64,000 nucleotides of DNA, taken from NCBI RefSeq assembly GCF_001758225.1, contig NZ_MAST01000004.1, forward strand, positions 124,001-188,000, written 5' to 3'. Shown in pieces: positions 52,767 through 60,113 of this stretch. Positions within the stretch are counted from its first letter, which is position 1, and every line of letters begins with the position of its first letter. Source of the DNA: Humibacillus sp. DSM 29435. GTDB taxonomy: Bacteria; Actinomycetota; Actinomycetes; Actinomycetales; Dermatophilaceae. Both the position numbers and the translations under genes were made by a program. The notes beneath the pieces are model-generated. The model saw only the letters and a list, made by a program, of their open reading frames with translations, was not told where the DNA came from and searched no databases.

Positions 52767-53381
52767 ATGTTGCACCGCTCGATCACCCGCAGCGTTCTCA
52801 CCGCCGCCGTCATCGCCACCACCGCGTTCTCGGTCACGGCCTGTTCGAAGCCAGACGCCACGGCAGCAGGCAGCAGCCAGCAGCAGGGCGCCGGCAACGG
52901 CACGACCATCGACGCCGCCACCGCCGCCCTCGTGAGCAGCCCGTCGGTCGCCGACAAGGACACGGGCAAGAAGAAGGATGCCGCCCGCGACCGACTCGCC
53001 CGCGCTCTGCACGCCACCTGGGTGACCAAGAACAAGCAGGGCGTCGTGAACCACCAGGCGATCCGCGGTGAGGTGACGGCCGTCACGGCCACCAGCATCA
53101 CCATGAAGGCGGCCGACGGCTTCTCGCAGACCTACACGGTGGGCGCCGGCACCGCGGTGCTCGTGCGCAACCTCAGTGCTACCGACAAGGCCGGCCGCAA
53201 GGCCACGGCGTCATCGATGAGCGCGGTCAAGGCCGGCGCCAGAGCGCTGGTCATCGGCGAAGGGGCGACCAGCCCGACGGCGAACCGCATCGTGTTCCTG
53301 ACCGGTCAGCGCCCGGTCAAGGCGCCGAAGACGCCGAAGCCGGCTACGACGACGAACCCGGCTCCGAGCGCGACGAGCTGA
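52767..53381 (+). CDS. Putative lipoprotein of unknown function
   Basis: A 204-residue exported protein. The signal peptide ends in lipobox SVTAC (Cys about 26), then a Gln/Gly/Ser linker and a Lys-rich segment. The core (about 95-175) is a small beta domain (IRGEVTAVTATSITMKAADG, TYTVGAGTAVLVRNL), like DUF5666-type domains. The tail is Pro/Thr/Lys-rich and could contact the cell wall. It has a GGAGGAA RBS. The last 38 bp overlap the convergent terC gene. Confidence 0.75.
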   Translation: MLHRSITRSVLTAAVIATTAFSVTACSKPDATAAGSSQQQGAGNGTTIDAATAALVSSPSVADKDTGKKKDAARDRLARALHATWVTKNKQGVVNHQAIRGEVTAVTATSITMKAADGFSQTYTVGAGTAVLVRNLSATDKAGRKATASSMSAVKAGARALVIGEGATSPTANRIVFLTGQRPVKAPKTPKPATTTNPAPSATS

Positions 53382-54438
53382 CGGCGGCGGCATCCGTCGG
53401 TTCGGCGTTCGTGGCCTGACCGTCGCCCTTCCCGACCCGTCGCGAGGCGGCCAGGCTGGTCAGGGTGACAGCCACAAGGATGCCGACGATGACGCCGAGC
53501 GAAGCCAAGGTGGGAATCTCTGGCACGGCCGGCCACACTCCGTGCGCCCAGTGGAGCACGAGCTTGACCCCGATGAACGCCAGGATCAGCGCGAGACCGT
53601 GGCCGAGGTGCACCAGTCGAGAGAGCGCGTTCTCGAGCACGAAGTACAGCGCCCGCAGACCGAGCAGGGCGAAGGCGTTGGTCGCGAAGACGAGATACGG
53701 GTCGCCGGTGATGCCGTAGACGGCCGGCACCGAGTCGATGGCGAAGACGATGTCGGTGCCGAGGATCGCGATCGCGACGACGGCGAGAGGGGTGAGCCAC
53801 CGCTTGCCGTCGCGGGTGACGGTGAGCCGCGCGCCCTCGTAGTCGTCGGTCACCGGGTAGAACCGGCGCAGCAGGCGCACGCTGCGCAGGGTGCTGACGT
53901 CCATCGTGTGGCCGGTGGGGGAGAGCGCGTCACGACCCACCTTGACGGCGGTGGCCAGCAGGATGGCTCCGAAGAGCAGGAAGGTCCACGCGAAGGTCGC
54001 GATCAGCTGGGCGCCCACGGCGATGAAGATGCCCCGCAGCACCAGGGCGCCGGCCACCCCGATGAGCAGTACGCGCTGCCGCAGCTCGCGAGGCACAGCG
54101 AAGGCCGACAGCACGATGATGAAGACGAAGAGGTTGTCGACCGACAGCGCCTTCTCGACGAGGTACCCGGTGTAGTACTCGATGCCCTGTTGCGAGCCGT
54201 ACCGGCTCCAGAGCCAGCCACCGAAGGCCAGCGGGACCGCGAGGTAGAACGCCGACCACGTCACGGCCTCGCGCAGGCTCGGGTCGTGGGGGCGGCGGGT
54301 GATCAGAAAGTCGACGACGAACAGGGCGAGGATGCCGCCGATGGTGGCTGACCAGAGGAGGGGAGTGCCGATCGAGGCTGCCGCCTCCGTGGTGGCATCA
54401 ACGGAGGTCAGTGCAGCGTGCAGAACTGCGGTGGTCAT
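53344..54438 (-). CDS. TerC-family membrane protein, likely Mn2+ exporter (Alx/YkoY-like)
   Basis: A 364-residue protein with about eight or nine helices. Acidic membrane motifs typical of TerC are seen: EKALSVDNLFVFIIVL and GTDIVFAIDSVPAVYGIT, whose Asp residues bind metal. TerC proteins of this type export manganese. The gene lies behind a probable yybP-ykoY manganese riboswitch, which supports that role over tellurite resistance. The ATG follows a GAGGAG RBS. The 3' end overlaps the convergent lipoprotein gene by 38 bp. Confidence 0.9.
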   Translation of the reverse strand: MTTAVLHAALTSVDATTEAAASIGTPLLWSATIGGILALFVVDFLITRRPHDPSLREAVTWSAFYLAVPLAFGGWLWSRYGSQQGIEYYTGYLVEKALSVDNLFVFIIVLSAFAVPRELRQRVLLIGVAGALVLRGIFIAVGAQLIATFAWTFLLFGAILLATAVKVGRDALSPTGHTMDVSTLRSVRLLRRFYPVTDDYEGARLTVTRDGKRWLTPLAVVAIAILGTDIVFAIDSVPAVYGITGDPYLVFATNAFALLGLRALYFVLENALSRLVHLGHGLALILAFIGVKLVLHWAHGVWPAVPEIPTLASLGVIVGILVAVTLTSLAASRRVGKGDGQATNAEPTDAAAVSSSRSEPGSSS

Positions 54439-54560
54439 GGGTCTCCTCAGACGAGATGTCTGAGGTCTCCTTCACCGGCGCTGGGCCGGCCCCGCACCGA
54501 GGCGGCCATCGGGCCACCGGACTGACCGGAACGAGTCTGGGAAGTACTCCCCTCGACGAC
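54439..54560 (-). ncRNA. yybP-ykoY-type Mn2+ riboswitch in the terC leader
   Basis: On the minus strand GGGGAGTA (54552-54545), the conserved loop-1 sequence, is followed by GC-rich arms and GAAGGAGACCTC (near 54473-54462), the conserved loop-3 area. CTCAGAC (54464-54458) can pair either with GTCGAGG before loop 1 (54557-54551, closing P1) or with GTCTGAG (54452-54446), whose 3' side holds half of the GAGGAG RBS. Mn2+ binding would therefore free the RBS. Motif match and gene context agree; no folding was computed. Confidence 0.75.
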
Positions 54561-54625
54561 AAGGGTAACCGCTCCAGGCTGACGGGCAAGCCCGCCAGGC
54601 CCCAGGCCGGCGGGCGTCGCCCGAG

Positions 54626-55327
54626 TCAGCCGGCCGAGGGCATGTCCCGGTAGCGCTTCGAAGAGGCAGCTGCGGCGGCGACAGTGCTGGTGTCGACCGA
54701 CTTCGCACCCTTGGACCAGTCCTGCGGGTCGGCCGCGTACATGACCCCGTAGGCAGCGGTGTCGCGCTGCGTGCGCCAGCCCTGCGCGAGGGCGCCGAGG
54801 TCGACCGTGTCGTAGCCGATGGAGTTCAGCAGGCTCGTGACGGTCTGCTTGGCCGCCGCGTCGTCACCGGCGATGGCGAGCGCGCTGCGGGCGGGGTCGC
54901 CGGTCGGGCGCCCGAGAGCCGCCAGGTGCCCGAAGAAGATGTTGTTGAACGCCTTGACGACCCTCGACTCGGGGAGGTGGGCCTGCAGCAGCTCTGAGGT
55001 CGTGGTCGACTCGTCGTCGAGCTCAGCCACGTCGCCGTCACGCTGCGGGTAGTAGTTCATCGTGTCGATGACGATCTTCCCGGCCAGCTCGGCGACGGGC
55101 ACGTCGCGATAGGCCTTGAGCGGGATCGTCACCACCACGACGTCACCGGCCAGGGCAGCCTCGGCTGCAGTGGCGGCGCGAGCCTGCGGGCCGAGCTGGT
55201 CGACGAGTTCGGTCAGCGTCTCGGGCCCGCGGCTGTTGCTCATCACCACGCCGTGCCCCGCGTCGATCGCCAGACGTGCGACGGTGCTACCGATGTTTCC
55301 GCTTCCGATGAAGGCCCACGTTGTCAT
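54626..55327 (-). CDS. NADPH-dependent F420 reductase-like Rossmann protein
   Basis: A 233-residue protein of the Fno/NADP-binding family: WAFIGSGNIGSTVARL at the N-terminus, VVMSNSRGPETL contacting NADP phosphate, and IDTMNYYPQRDGD. True F420:NADP reductases share this pattern, but it also covers oxidoreductases without F420. The ATG at 55327 was chosen because the protein then begins at the Rossmann strand. A 12-bp palindrome (55329-55340) lies directly upstream in place of an RBS. Confidence 0.8.
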   Translation of the reverse strand: MTTWAFIGSGNIGSTVARLAIDAGHGVVMSNSRGPETLTELVDQLGPQARAATAAEAALAGDVVVVTIPLKAYRDVPVAELAGKIVIDTMNYYPQRDGDVAELDDESTTTSELLQAHLPESRVVKAFNNIFFGHLAALGRPTGDPARSALAIAGDDAAAKQTVTSLLNSIGYDTVDLGALAQGWRTQRDTAAYGVMYAADPQDWSKGAKSVDTSTVAAAAASSKRYRDMPSAG

Positions 55328-55328
55328 G

Positions 55329-55340
55329 GGTTGGCCAACC
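55329..55340. promoter_or_regulatory. 12-bp perfect palindrome at the translation start
   Basis: GGTTGGCCAACC ends 2 bp before the ATG of the F420-reductase-like gene. A TACCCT -10 candidate at 55358-55353 would start transcription about 18 nt before the ATG, placing the palindrome in the leader as an operator or a hairpin. Confidence 0.45.
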
Positions 55341-55389
55341 ACCAATGGGGTCAGGGTATTCCGTCGGGAAGCGTGGGTTCGGCCGAACC

Positions 55390-56766
55390 TCAGGCACGCA
55401 GGCGCACCGTGAACCGGGCCCCTCCCTCGGCCGCGTGCCCCGCCTCGACAGAGCCGCCGAGCAGGGCACCCAGCCGACCGACGATGGCCAGGCCCAGGCC
55501 GGTGCCCACCGGCCTGACGCCGCGGTAGCGCTCGTGGAGCACCGACGGCTCGAACGCCACCGACAGGTCGTCGTCGGTCAGCCCCGGGCCTGCGTCGCGA
55601 ACCTCGATGACGGCCACGGGCCGCCCAGCCTGCTCCGACCGCACCTCGACGATGATCGGCTGCCCCTCCGGGGTGACCCGCAGGGCGTTCTCGAGCAGGC
55701 CGTCGACGAGCTGGCGCAGGCGGTTCGGGTCGGTCGCGACCCAGATCGGGCTTTGGGGCCGCACCAGTCGAAACCTCACTCCCACGTCGGAGCACCGTTT
55801 CGACCAGGCCGACTCGACCCCCTGCCCCAGGGCCACGAGGTCGGTGCGCTGGAACTCGATGCGCGGCTGGTCGGTGTCGAGCCGGGCCAGGTCGAGCAGG
55901 TCGGCCACGAGCCGCTCGAGGCGCCGAGCCTCCCCCAGCATGACCCCGCCCACCCGTGACGTCTCGTCGGCCGGCACGACGCCCTCGGCCAGGGACTCGG
56001 CGTAGCCACGGATGCCGGTGAGCGGCGTGCGCAGGTCGTGCGAGACCGAGAGGAGGAAGTCACGTTGCCGGCTCTCAGACCTTGACAGCGAGGTGGTCAG
56101 GGCGTTGAGCGCACTGGCGACCTCTGCCACCTCCTTGGGGCCGGTGACCGGCACCCGGAGGTCACGGCGGCCTTCGGCGAGACCGAGGGCTGCCTCGGCG
56201 GTCTGGCGAAGCGGTCGAACCAGCCGAGCCGCCATCAGGGCGCTGACGACCATCGCCACCAGCGCCGCGATCCCGAGGGCCAGCAGCATCCGCCGCACCA
56301 GACCATCAGAGGCAGCGGTCGCGTCAGACTGTCGCTGCACGAGCAGGATGCCGCCCGCCTGGGTGGGGCGACCCTCGATGAGCACGCTCGTGCCGGCGAG
56401 CTGCGCCTGGGCGGAGACTGGCCGCCCGTCGAGCAGCTCCTGTCGCCGGGCCGGGGTCAGGGCCTGCCGGGCGAGGGGGCTGGTCGACTTGACGCCCCCT
56501 CCGCGGCCGATGCTGGCCGACTCGACCCCGAGCGTGCCGAGGGTGCGCACTGCGCGAGTCTGGGACGCGACCGTGGCGGCGAGGTCGGCCCGTTCGGCGG
56601 CCCCGTCGGCGAGACGGGCGAGGGTCTGCTGGGCTGCCGCGTCGACCGAGGACCGAGTGAGGCCGATCACGAGGGCGCCTGCGAGCAGAGCCGTCACCAC
56701 CGCGATCCCCACGGCCAGGGCCGTGATGCGGCCCGCCAGCGTGGTGCGTCTGCTGCCGGGTTTCAC
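55390..56766 (-). CDS. HAMP/HisKA sensor histidine kinase
   Basis: A 458-residue classical sensor: TM1 about 14-36, extracytoplasmic domain of about 125 residues, TM2 about 160-182, HAMP (RLVRPLRQTAEAALGLAEGRRD), HisKA with FLLSVSHDLRTPLTGIRGYAES, then an ATPase domain with LLENALRVTPEG and GTGLGLAIVGRL. The GTG start forms a GTGA overlap with the response regulator stop, so the pair is co-translated. The signal is unknown. The composition of the sensor domain gives no hint. Confidence 0.92.
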   Translation of the reverse strand: MKPGSRRTTLAGRITALAVGIAVVTALLAGALVIGLTRSSVDAAAQQTLARLADGAAERADLAATVASQTRAVRTLGTLGVESASIGRGGGVKSTSPLARQALTPARRQELLDGRPVSAQAQLAGTSVLIEGRPTQAGGILLVQRQSDATAASDGLVRRMLLALGIAALVAMVVSALMAARLVRPLRQTAEAALGLAEGRRDLRVPVTGPKEVAEVASALNALTTSLSRSESRQRDFLLSVSHDLRTPLTGIRGYAESLAEGVVPADETSRVGGVMLGEARRLERLVADLLDLARLDTDQPRIEFQRTDLVALGQGVESAWSKRCSDVGVRFRLVRPQSPIWVATDPNRLRQLVDGLLENALRVTPEGQPIIVEVRSEQAGRPVAVIEVRDAGPGLTDDDLSVAFEPSVLHERYRGVRPVGTGLGLAIVGRLGALLGGSVEAGHAAEGGARFTVRLRA

Positions 56767-57509
56767 CCGCCGCGCCTCGCCGTCCCTGCAGACTCGCGCG
56801 GCGCCCGCTCCGCGGCATACCCGACGGATCGCACGGTGCGGATGGGGCTGGCGTCGCCGAGCTTGGCCCGCACCTGGGCGACGTGCACATCGACGGTGCG
56901 ACCGCCGGCCGTCGAGGCGTAGCCCCACACCTCGCTGAGCAGCTGCTCTCGCGTGAAGACCACGCCTGGACGACGTAGGAGGTGGGCAAGCAGATCGAAC
57001 TCGGTTGCCGTCAAAGCGACCTCGACGTCGTCGACGGCGACTGAGTGGTTCGTGAGGTCGACGACGAGCCGACCGGCCTTCAGCTGCTCTGTAGCGGTGG
57101 AGTCTCCGCGCACCCTCCTCAGCACGCCTCCCAGACGGGCGACCAGCTCACGAGGTGAGAACGGCTTCGTGACGTAGTCGTCGGCGCCCAGCTCGAGACC
57201 GAGGATGCGGTCGACCTCGTCATCTCGTGCGGTGACGAAAAGTATTGGGGTCCAGTCGTTCTCGGCACGCAGCCGACGGCACACCTCGATGCCGTCGATG
57301 CTCGGCAGGCCGATGTCGAGGATCAGGGCCGACGGCCGCAGGTCGCGGGTGGCGCGCAGCGCGGCAGCGCCGTCGCGCACCACCTCGACTCCGTACCCGG
57401 CCGCGCGAAGGTTGAGCCGCAGGAGGTCGGCGATCGCGGGCTCGTCCTCGACGACCAGTACGAGCCCACGCGGGGCGGGGGACTCGTCGGTCAGGCGTTG
57501 GGTGGCCAC
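56763..57509 (-). CDS. OmpR/PhoB-family response regulator
   Basis: A 248-residue regulator. The receiver has VVEDEPAI, phospho-Asp in ALILDIGLP, VTARDDEVD and Lys in YVTKPFSPREL. The winged-helix DNA-binding domain (about 145-235) ends with GGRTVDVHVAQVRAKLGD. It starts leaderless at GTG 57509 (TAGAGT 6 nt upstream) rather than at ATG 57512. It precedes and is coupled to its kinase. The target genes are unknown. Confidence 0.93.
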   Translation of the reverse strand: MATQRLTDESPAPRGLVLVVEDEPAIADLLRLNLRAAGYGVEVVRDGAAALRATRDLRPSALILDIGLPSIDGIEVCRRLRAENDWTPILFVTARDDEVDRILGLELGADDYVTKPFSPRELVARLGGVLRRVRGDSTATEQLKAGRLVVDLTNHSVAVDDVEVALTATEFDLLAHLLRRPGVVFTREQLLSEVWGYASTAGGRTVDVHVAQVRAKLGDASPIRTVRSVGYAAERAPRESAGTARRGG

Positions 57510-57515
57510 CATCGA

Positions 57516-57521
57516 ACTCTA
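57516..57521 (-). promoter_or_regulatory. Leaderless -10 box of the OmpR-type regulator
   Basis: TAGAGT on the minus strand, 6-nt spacer, GTG at 57509. Confidence 0.55.
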
Positions 57522-57560
57522 GTGAGCAGGCGGCACGCAACGGTCACGTCTGTGTCAGCA

Positions 57561-58070
57561 TCACGTTCGGGGCGCTTGACCGCCCTCGGGATGGCGCTGC
57601 GCTCGTCGACGGCTGAGCAGCCAGGTCGCCAGCCCGACGAGAACCAGGGCCGCGATGGCGCCCAGGCCGTACCAGCTCCCCGCCTCGGCGGAGATCCACG
57701 CGGCAACGACACCGAGCCCGATCGTGGCGTAGAGCGCCGCCCACGTCATCGACCCGAGGATCGACGCGGGCAGGTAGTACGCGAGCGACATCCGCATGAC
57801 GCCGGCCGTCAGGTGGATCGCCGTCTGGAGGCCGACGGTGAGGTACGACAGGGTCACGGCCACCGGGCCCAGCCGGCGCAGCAGGGCTTCGGCTCGCTGC
57901 TGCCGCTCGGCCTGCCCCTCGCGCTCGCCGCCTGCTGCAACGTGACGGCGTCGCCAGCCCGCCATCGCTCCGCGGCCGACCCAGTACGTCGCGTTCGAGC
58001 GCAGCATGACGATCGCGAAGAGTGCGAGAAACGCCTGCCAGAACGGTAGTTCGGCCAGCCTGTCGAGCAT
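57561..58070 (-). CDS. VTT/DedA-type small membrane protein
   Basis: A 169-residue membrane protein with about four hydrophobic segments. It carries a VTT/DedA-like core (FAIVMLRSNATYWVGRGAMA and LPASILGSMTWAALYATIGLG). DedA proteins are lipid scramblases or carriers linked to proton-motive-force homeostasis. It is shorter than usual (about 200 residues). The ATG fits a TAGAGT box 6 nt upstream. It is separate from the two-component genes downstream. Confidence 0.7.
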   Translation of the reverse strand: MLDRLAELPFWQAFLALFAIVMLRSNATYWVGRGAMAGWRRRHVAAGGEREGQAERQQRAEALLRRLGPVAVTLSYLTVGLQTAIHLTAGVMRMSLAYYLPASILGSMTWAALYATIGLGVVAAWISAEAGSWYGLGAIAALVLVGLATWLLSRRRAQRHPEGGQAPRT

Positions 58071-58076
58071 GCAGTC

Positions 58077-58082
58077 ACTCTA
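58077..58082 (-). promoter_or_regulatory. Leaderless -10 box of the VTT-type gene
   Basis: TAGAGT on the minus strand, 6-nt spacer, ATG at 58070. Confidence 0.6.
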
Positions 58083-58135
58083 GGCGGCTCGCCCAAGCAT
58101 CAGATCGTCGTGTCACGAGACGATGCCGACGATGC

Positions 58136-58699
58136 CTACCGAGCGGCAGTGAAGTCGACGTCGGCGGTCGGCACGACATCGCCGCTGCGCCCCGGCGCCT
58201 CGGACCAGCTCCAGTAGAGGTTGGTGTGGGCGATGACCTGTTCGGGGCTGGCCCCGGCGCCGTACTCGCGGAGGTCTTCGGTCGTGTGGGCGTCAGAGAC
58301 GAGGGTGGCGTCGTAACCCCGGGTGAGGGCCCCGTGCAACGTCGAGCGGATACAGGCGTCGGTCTGCGCGCCGGTGACAACAAGCCGACCCACGCGGTGC
58401 TCGGCGAGGAGCCCCTCGAGGTCGGTGCCCTCGAACGAGTCTCCGTAGTGCTTGTGGACCACTGGCTCGGACGCCGCACGTTCGAGCTCGGGAACGTTCT
58501 GCCACCCCGGGGAGTCAGCCGGCAGGTTGTCGTCGGAGTGCTGTACCCAGATCACCGGAACCCGCTCGGCCCTGGCCCGGTCGACCAGGCCGGAGATGTT
58601 GGCGATCACACCGGCGCGGTCGTGAACCTCGGCGACGACGTCGTTCTGCATGTCGACCACGAGCAGTGCCGTGCCGGGTCGGTCAGACAAGCTGGTCAT
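58136..58699 (-). CDS. Isochorismatase-family cysteine hydrolase
   Basis: A 187-residue hydrolase with the family triad: Asp in LLVVDMQNDVV, Lys in VVHKHYGDSFEGTDL and nucleophilic Cys in VTGAQTDACIRST. The family includes nicotinamidases, N-carbamoyl hydrolases and isochorismatases; the substrate is not clear. The ATG at 58699 has a GGGAG RBS and places the core strand at residue 14. The upstream extension is rejected. Confidence 0.9.
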   Translation of the reverse strand: MTSLSDRPGTALLVVDMQNDVVAEVHDRAGVIANISGLVDRARAERVPVIWVQHSDDNLPADSPGWQNVPELERAASEPVVHKHYGDSFEGTDLEGLLAEHRVGRLVVTGAQTDACIRSTLHGALTRGYDATLVSDAHTTEDLREYGAGASPEQVIAHTNLYWSWSEAPGRSGDVVPTADVDFTAAR

Positions 58700-58854
58700 G
58701 GTGGTGCTCCCGTCGACGACTGCGGCCCGGTTGGCCTCTTGGACCAGCAGGCTAGGACGAGGCACCGACAGAGCACCAGGCCGGTGACAGTGGCCTGGTC
58801 TCGCGGCGCAAGGGGTGCACCATCTCAACGCCGTCGCAAGGAAGGCGGAGGGAA

Positions 58855-58998
58855 GGGTTAGCGGGCGGGGACGAGGGCGGGGGGAGTGCCACTCGTCCCC
58901 CGCCCGATTGCGAACCGTTGGGGGACGGTACCGCTGACGTCGAGGGCCTTGGGGGAAGACCGGCGGGGGGGATCCGCACTACTTCGGCGTCTCCCCTA
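58855..58998 (-). ncRNA. Probable 6C small RNA (two hairpins with C-run loops)
   Basis: On the minus strand hairpin 1 pairs GGGGAGAC (58996-58989) with GTCTTCCC (58960-58953), one G-U pair, with seven C in its loop (58971-58965). Hairpin 2 has a 14-bp stem with one bulge (58906-58892 with 58875-58862), with six C in its 16-nt loop (58884-58879). Two hairpins each exposing at least six C define the actinobacterial 6C RNA. A promoter fits: TTGTCG (59033-59028), 17 bp, CAGACT (59010-59005), so transcription would start at about 58998. The match is by eye. Confidence 0.6.
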
Positions 58999-59040
58999 TG
59001 GTGCAGTCTGGGTCGCGGGAAGTCCAACGACAATGTCCAA

Positions 59041-59106
59041 TTTGACCAAGTTTTTACGTTACCCAGGAGTACCCGTTACCAAAGGGTCAAAAGGAACCAA
59101 CGTTAC
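59041..59106. repeat. AT-rich cluster of CGTTACC repeats and a TTTGACC/GGTCAAA inverted repeat
   Basis: CGTTACC occurs at 59057 and 59074, with CGTTAC at 59101. TTTGACC (59041-59047) is mirrored by GGTCAAA (59085-59091). It lies upstream of both the small-RNA promoter and the methyltransferase gene, a likely protein-binding site. Confidence 0.55.
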
Positions 59107-59173
59107 GGCATCCAGGTTCAGTGTCGACGCCTTCACCGCGCGTGTCGCGGCGCCCTGTCATGCTGAGTCTGCC

Positions 59174-60010
59174 ATGCCCGACCCGCTGATCACCTCCGCC
59201 GCCAACCCACGCCTCAAGGCCGTCATGGGTCTGCGCCGTCGACGCGTCCGAGAGCAGTCGGGTCAGACCCTCGTCGAGGGGTACGAGGAGATCGCTCTGG
59301 CGATCGCCGCCGGGGTGCGCCCGAGCGTCGTCTTCGTCTGTGCCGAGCTGTTCAGTCCCGCTGGACGAGCCGGCTCCCAGCACCTCGGTCACCAGTCCGA
59401 CCTGCTCGATCGGCTGCGCGGCGATGGCGTCGAGCTGGTGGGCCTCAGTCGAGCCGCCTACGAGAAGGTGGCCTACCGGGAAGGGCCCGACGGGCTGCTC
59501 GCCGTCGTCGACCGGCTCGGTGGCGCCCTGGCCGACCTCTCGGTCGACCGGCCGCAGCACCTCACCCTGGTCAGCCAAGGCGTCGAGAAGCCGGGCAACC
59601 TCGGGGCCATGCTCCGCACGGCGGATGCCGCGGGGGTCGATGCTGTCGTGGCGGCCGACCCCGTCACCGACTGGGGCAACCCCAACGTCGTGCGGGCCAG
59701 CAAGGGAACGGTCTTTGCCGTTCCGGTGGCGGCCGCCTCGACGGTGGAGGTGCTCGAGTGGATCCGCCGATGCGAGATCCGGCTGGTCGTCACGACACCC
59801 GAGACCGACGTGCTGCACACCGACGTCGACTACACCGGCCGCGTCGCCGTCGCCGTCGGCAGCGAGAAGCACGGGGCAGACGGCTTGCTGCTGGGCGCCG
59901 CCACCCACCGTGTGCGTATCCCCATGCGTGGCAAGGCCAACAGCCTGAACGTCGCCGCGTCGGCCGCGATCGTTCTGTACGAGGCGGTTCGCCAGCGCGG
60001 CGGTCGCTGA
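59174..60010 (+). CDS. SpoU/TrmH-family RNA 2'-O-methyltransferase
   Basis: A 278-residue SPOUT methyltransferase that methylates a ribose in tRNA or rRNA. The N-terminal substrate-binding domain (about 10-95, EGYEEIALAIAAG) is followed by the knot: EKPGNLGAMLRTADAAG, VAVGSEKHGADGLLL and IPMRGKANSLNVAASAAIVLYE, the three family motifs. The target base is unknown. The ATG at 59174 was chosen because upstream in-frame codons run through the 6C/AT-rich region and are not protein-like. Confidence 0.92.
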   Translation: MPDPLITSAANPRLKAVMGLRRRRVREQSGQTLVEGYEEIALAIAAGVRPSVVFVCAELFSPAGRAGSQHLGHQSDLLDRLRGDGVELVGLSRAAYEKVAYREGPDGLLAVVDRLGGALADLSVDRPQHLTLVSQGVEKPGNLGAMLRTADAAGVDAVVAADPVTDWGNPNVVRASKGTVFAVPVAAASTVEVLEWIRRCEIRLVVTTPETDVLHTDVDYTGRVAVAVGSEKHGADGLLLGAATHRVRIPMRGKANSLNVAASAAIVLYEAVRQRGGR

Positions 60011-60113
60011 GATCACCACAGATCTGGCCGGCGGCCGTCGCTGGACGGTGCGGCCGGCAGCCGGGGGGAGGGGTGGTCAAGACCACCGTTTCTCGTATGC
60101 CACGATGGACGCT

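Larger units (their letters stand above)
58700..59173. other. 474-bp divergent intergenic region
   Basis: The left part (58700-58860) is the upstream region of the isochorismatase gene, with GCCTGGTC-type short repeats. 58861-59010 holds two C-rich hairpins, read as a small RNA on the minus strand. 59041-59106 is AT-rich with repeated CGTTACC. The last 65 bp lead to the rRNA methyltransferase gene. I see no protein gene. Confidence 0.7.

Noticed and set aside
58862-58906. Reading the GC hairpin only as a terminator
   Set aside because: Both flanking genes point away from it, so neither needs a terminator here; the small-RNA explanation fits better.
58886-59173. 96-residue N-terminal extension of the rRNA methyltransferase
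   Set aside because: Runs through the hairpin and AT-rich region with atypical residues; the family begins at 59174.
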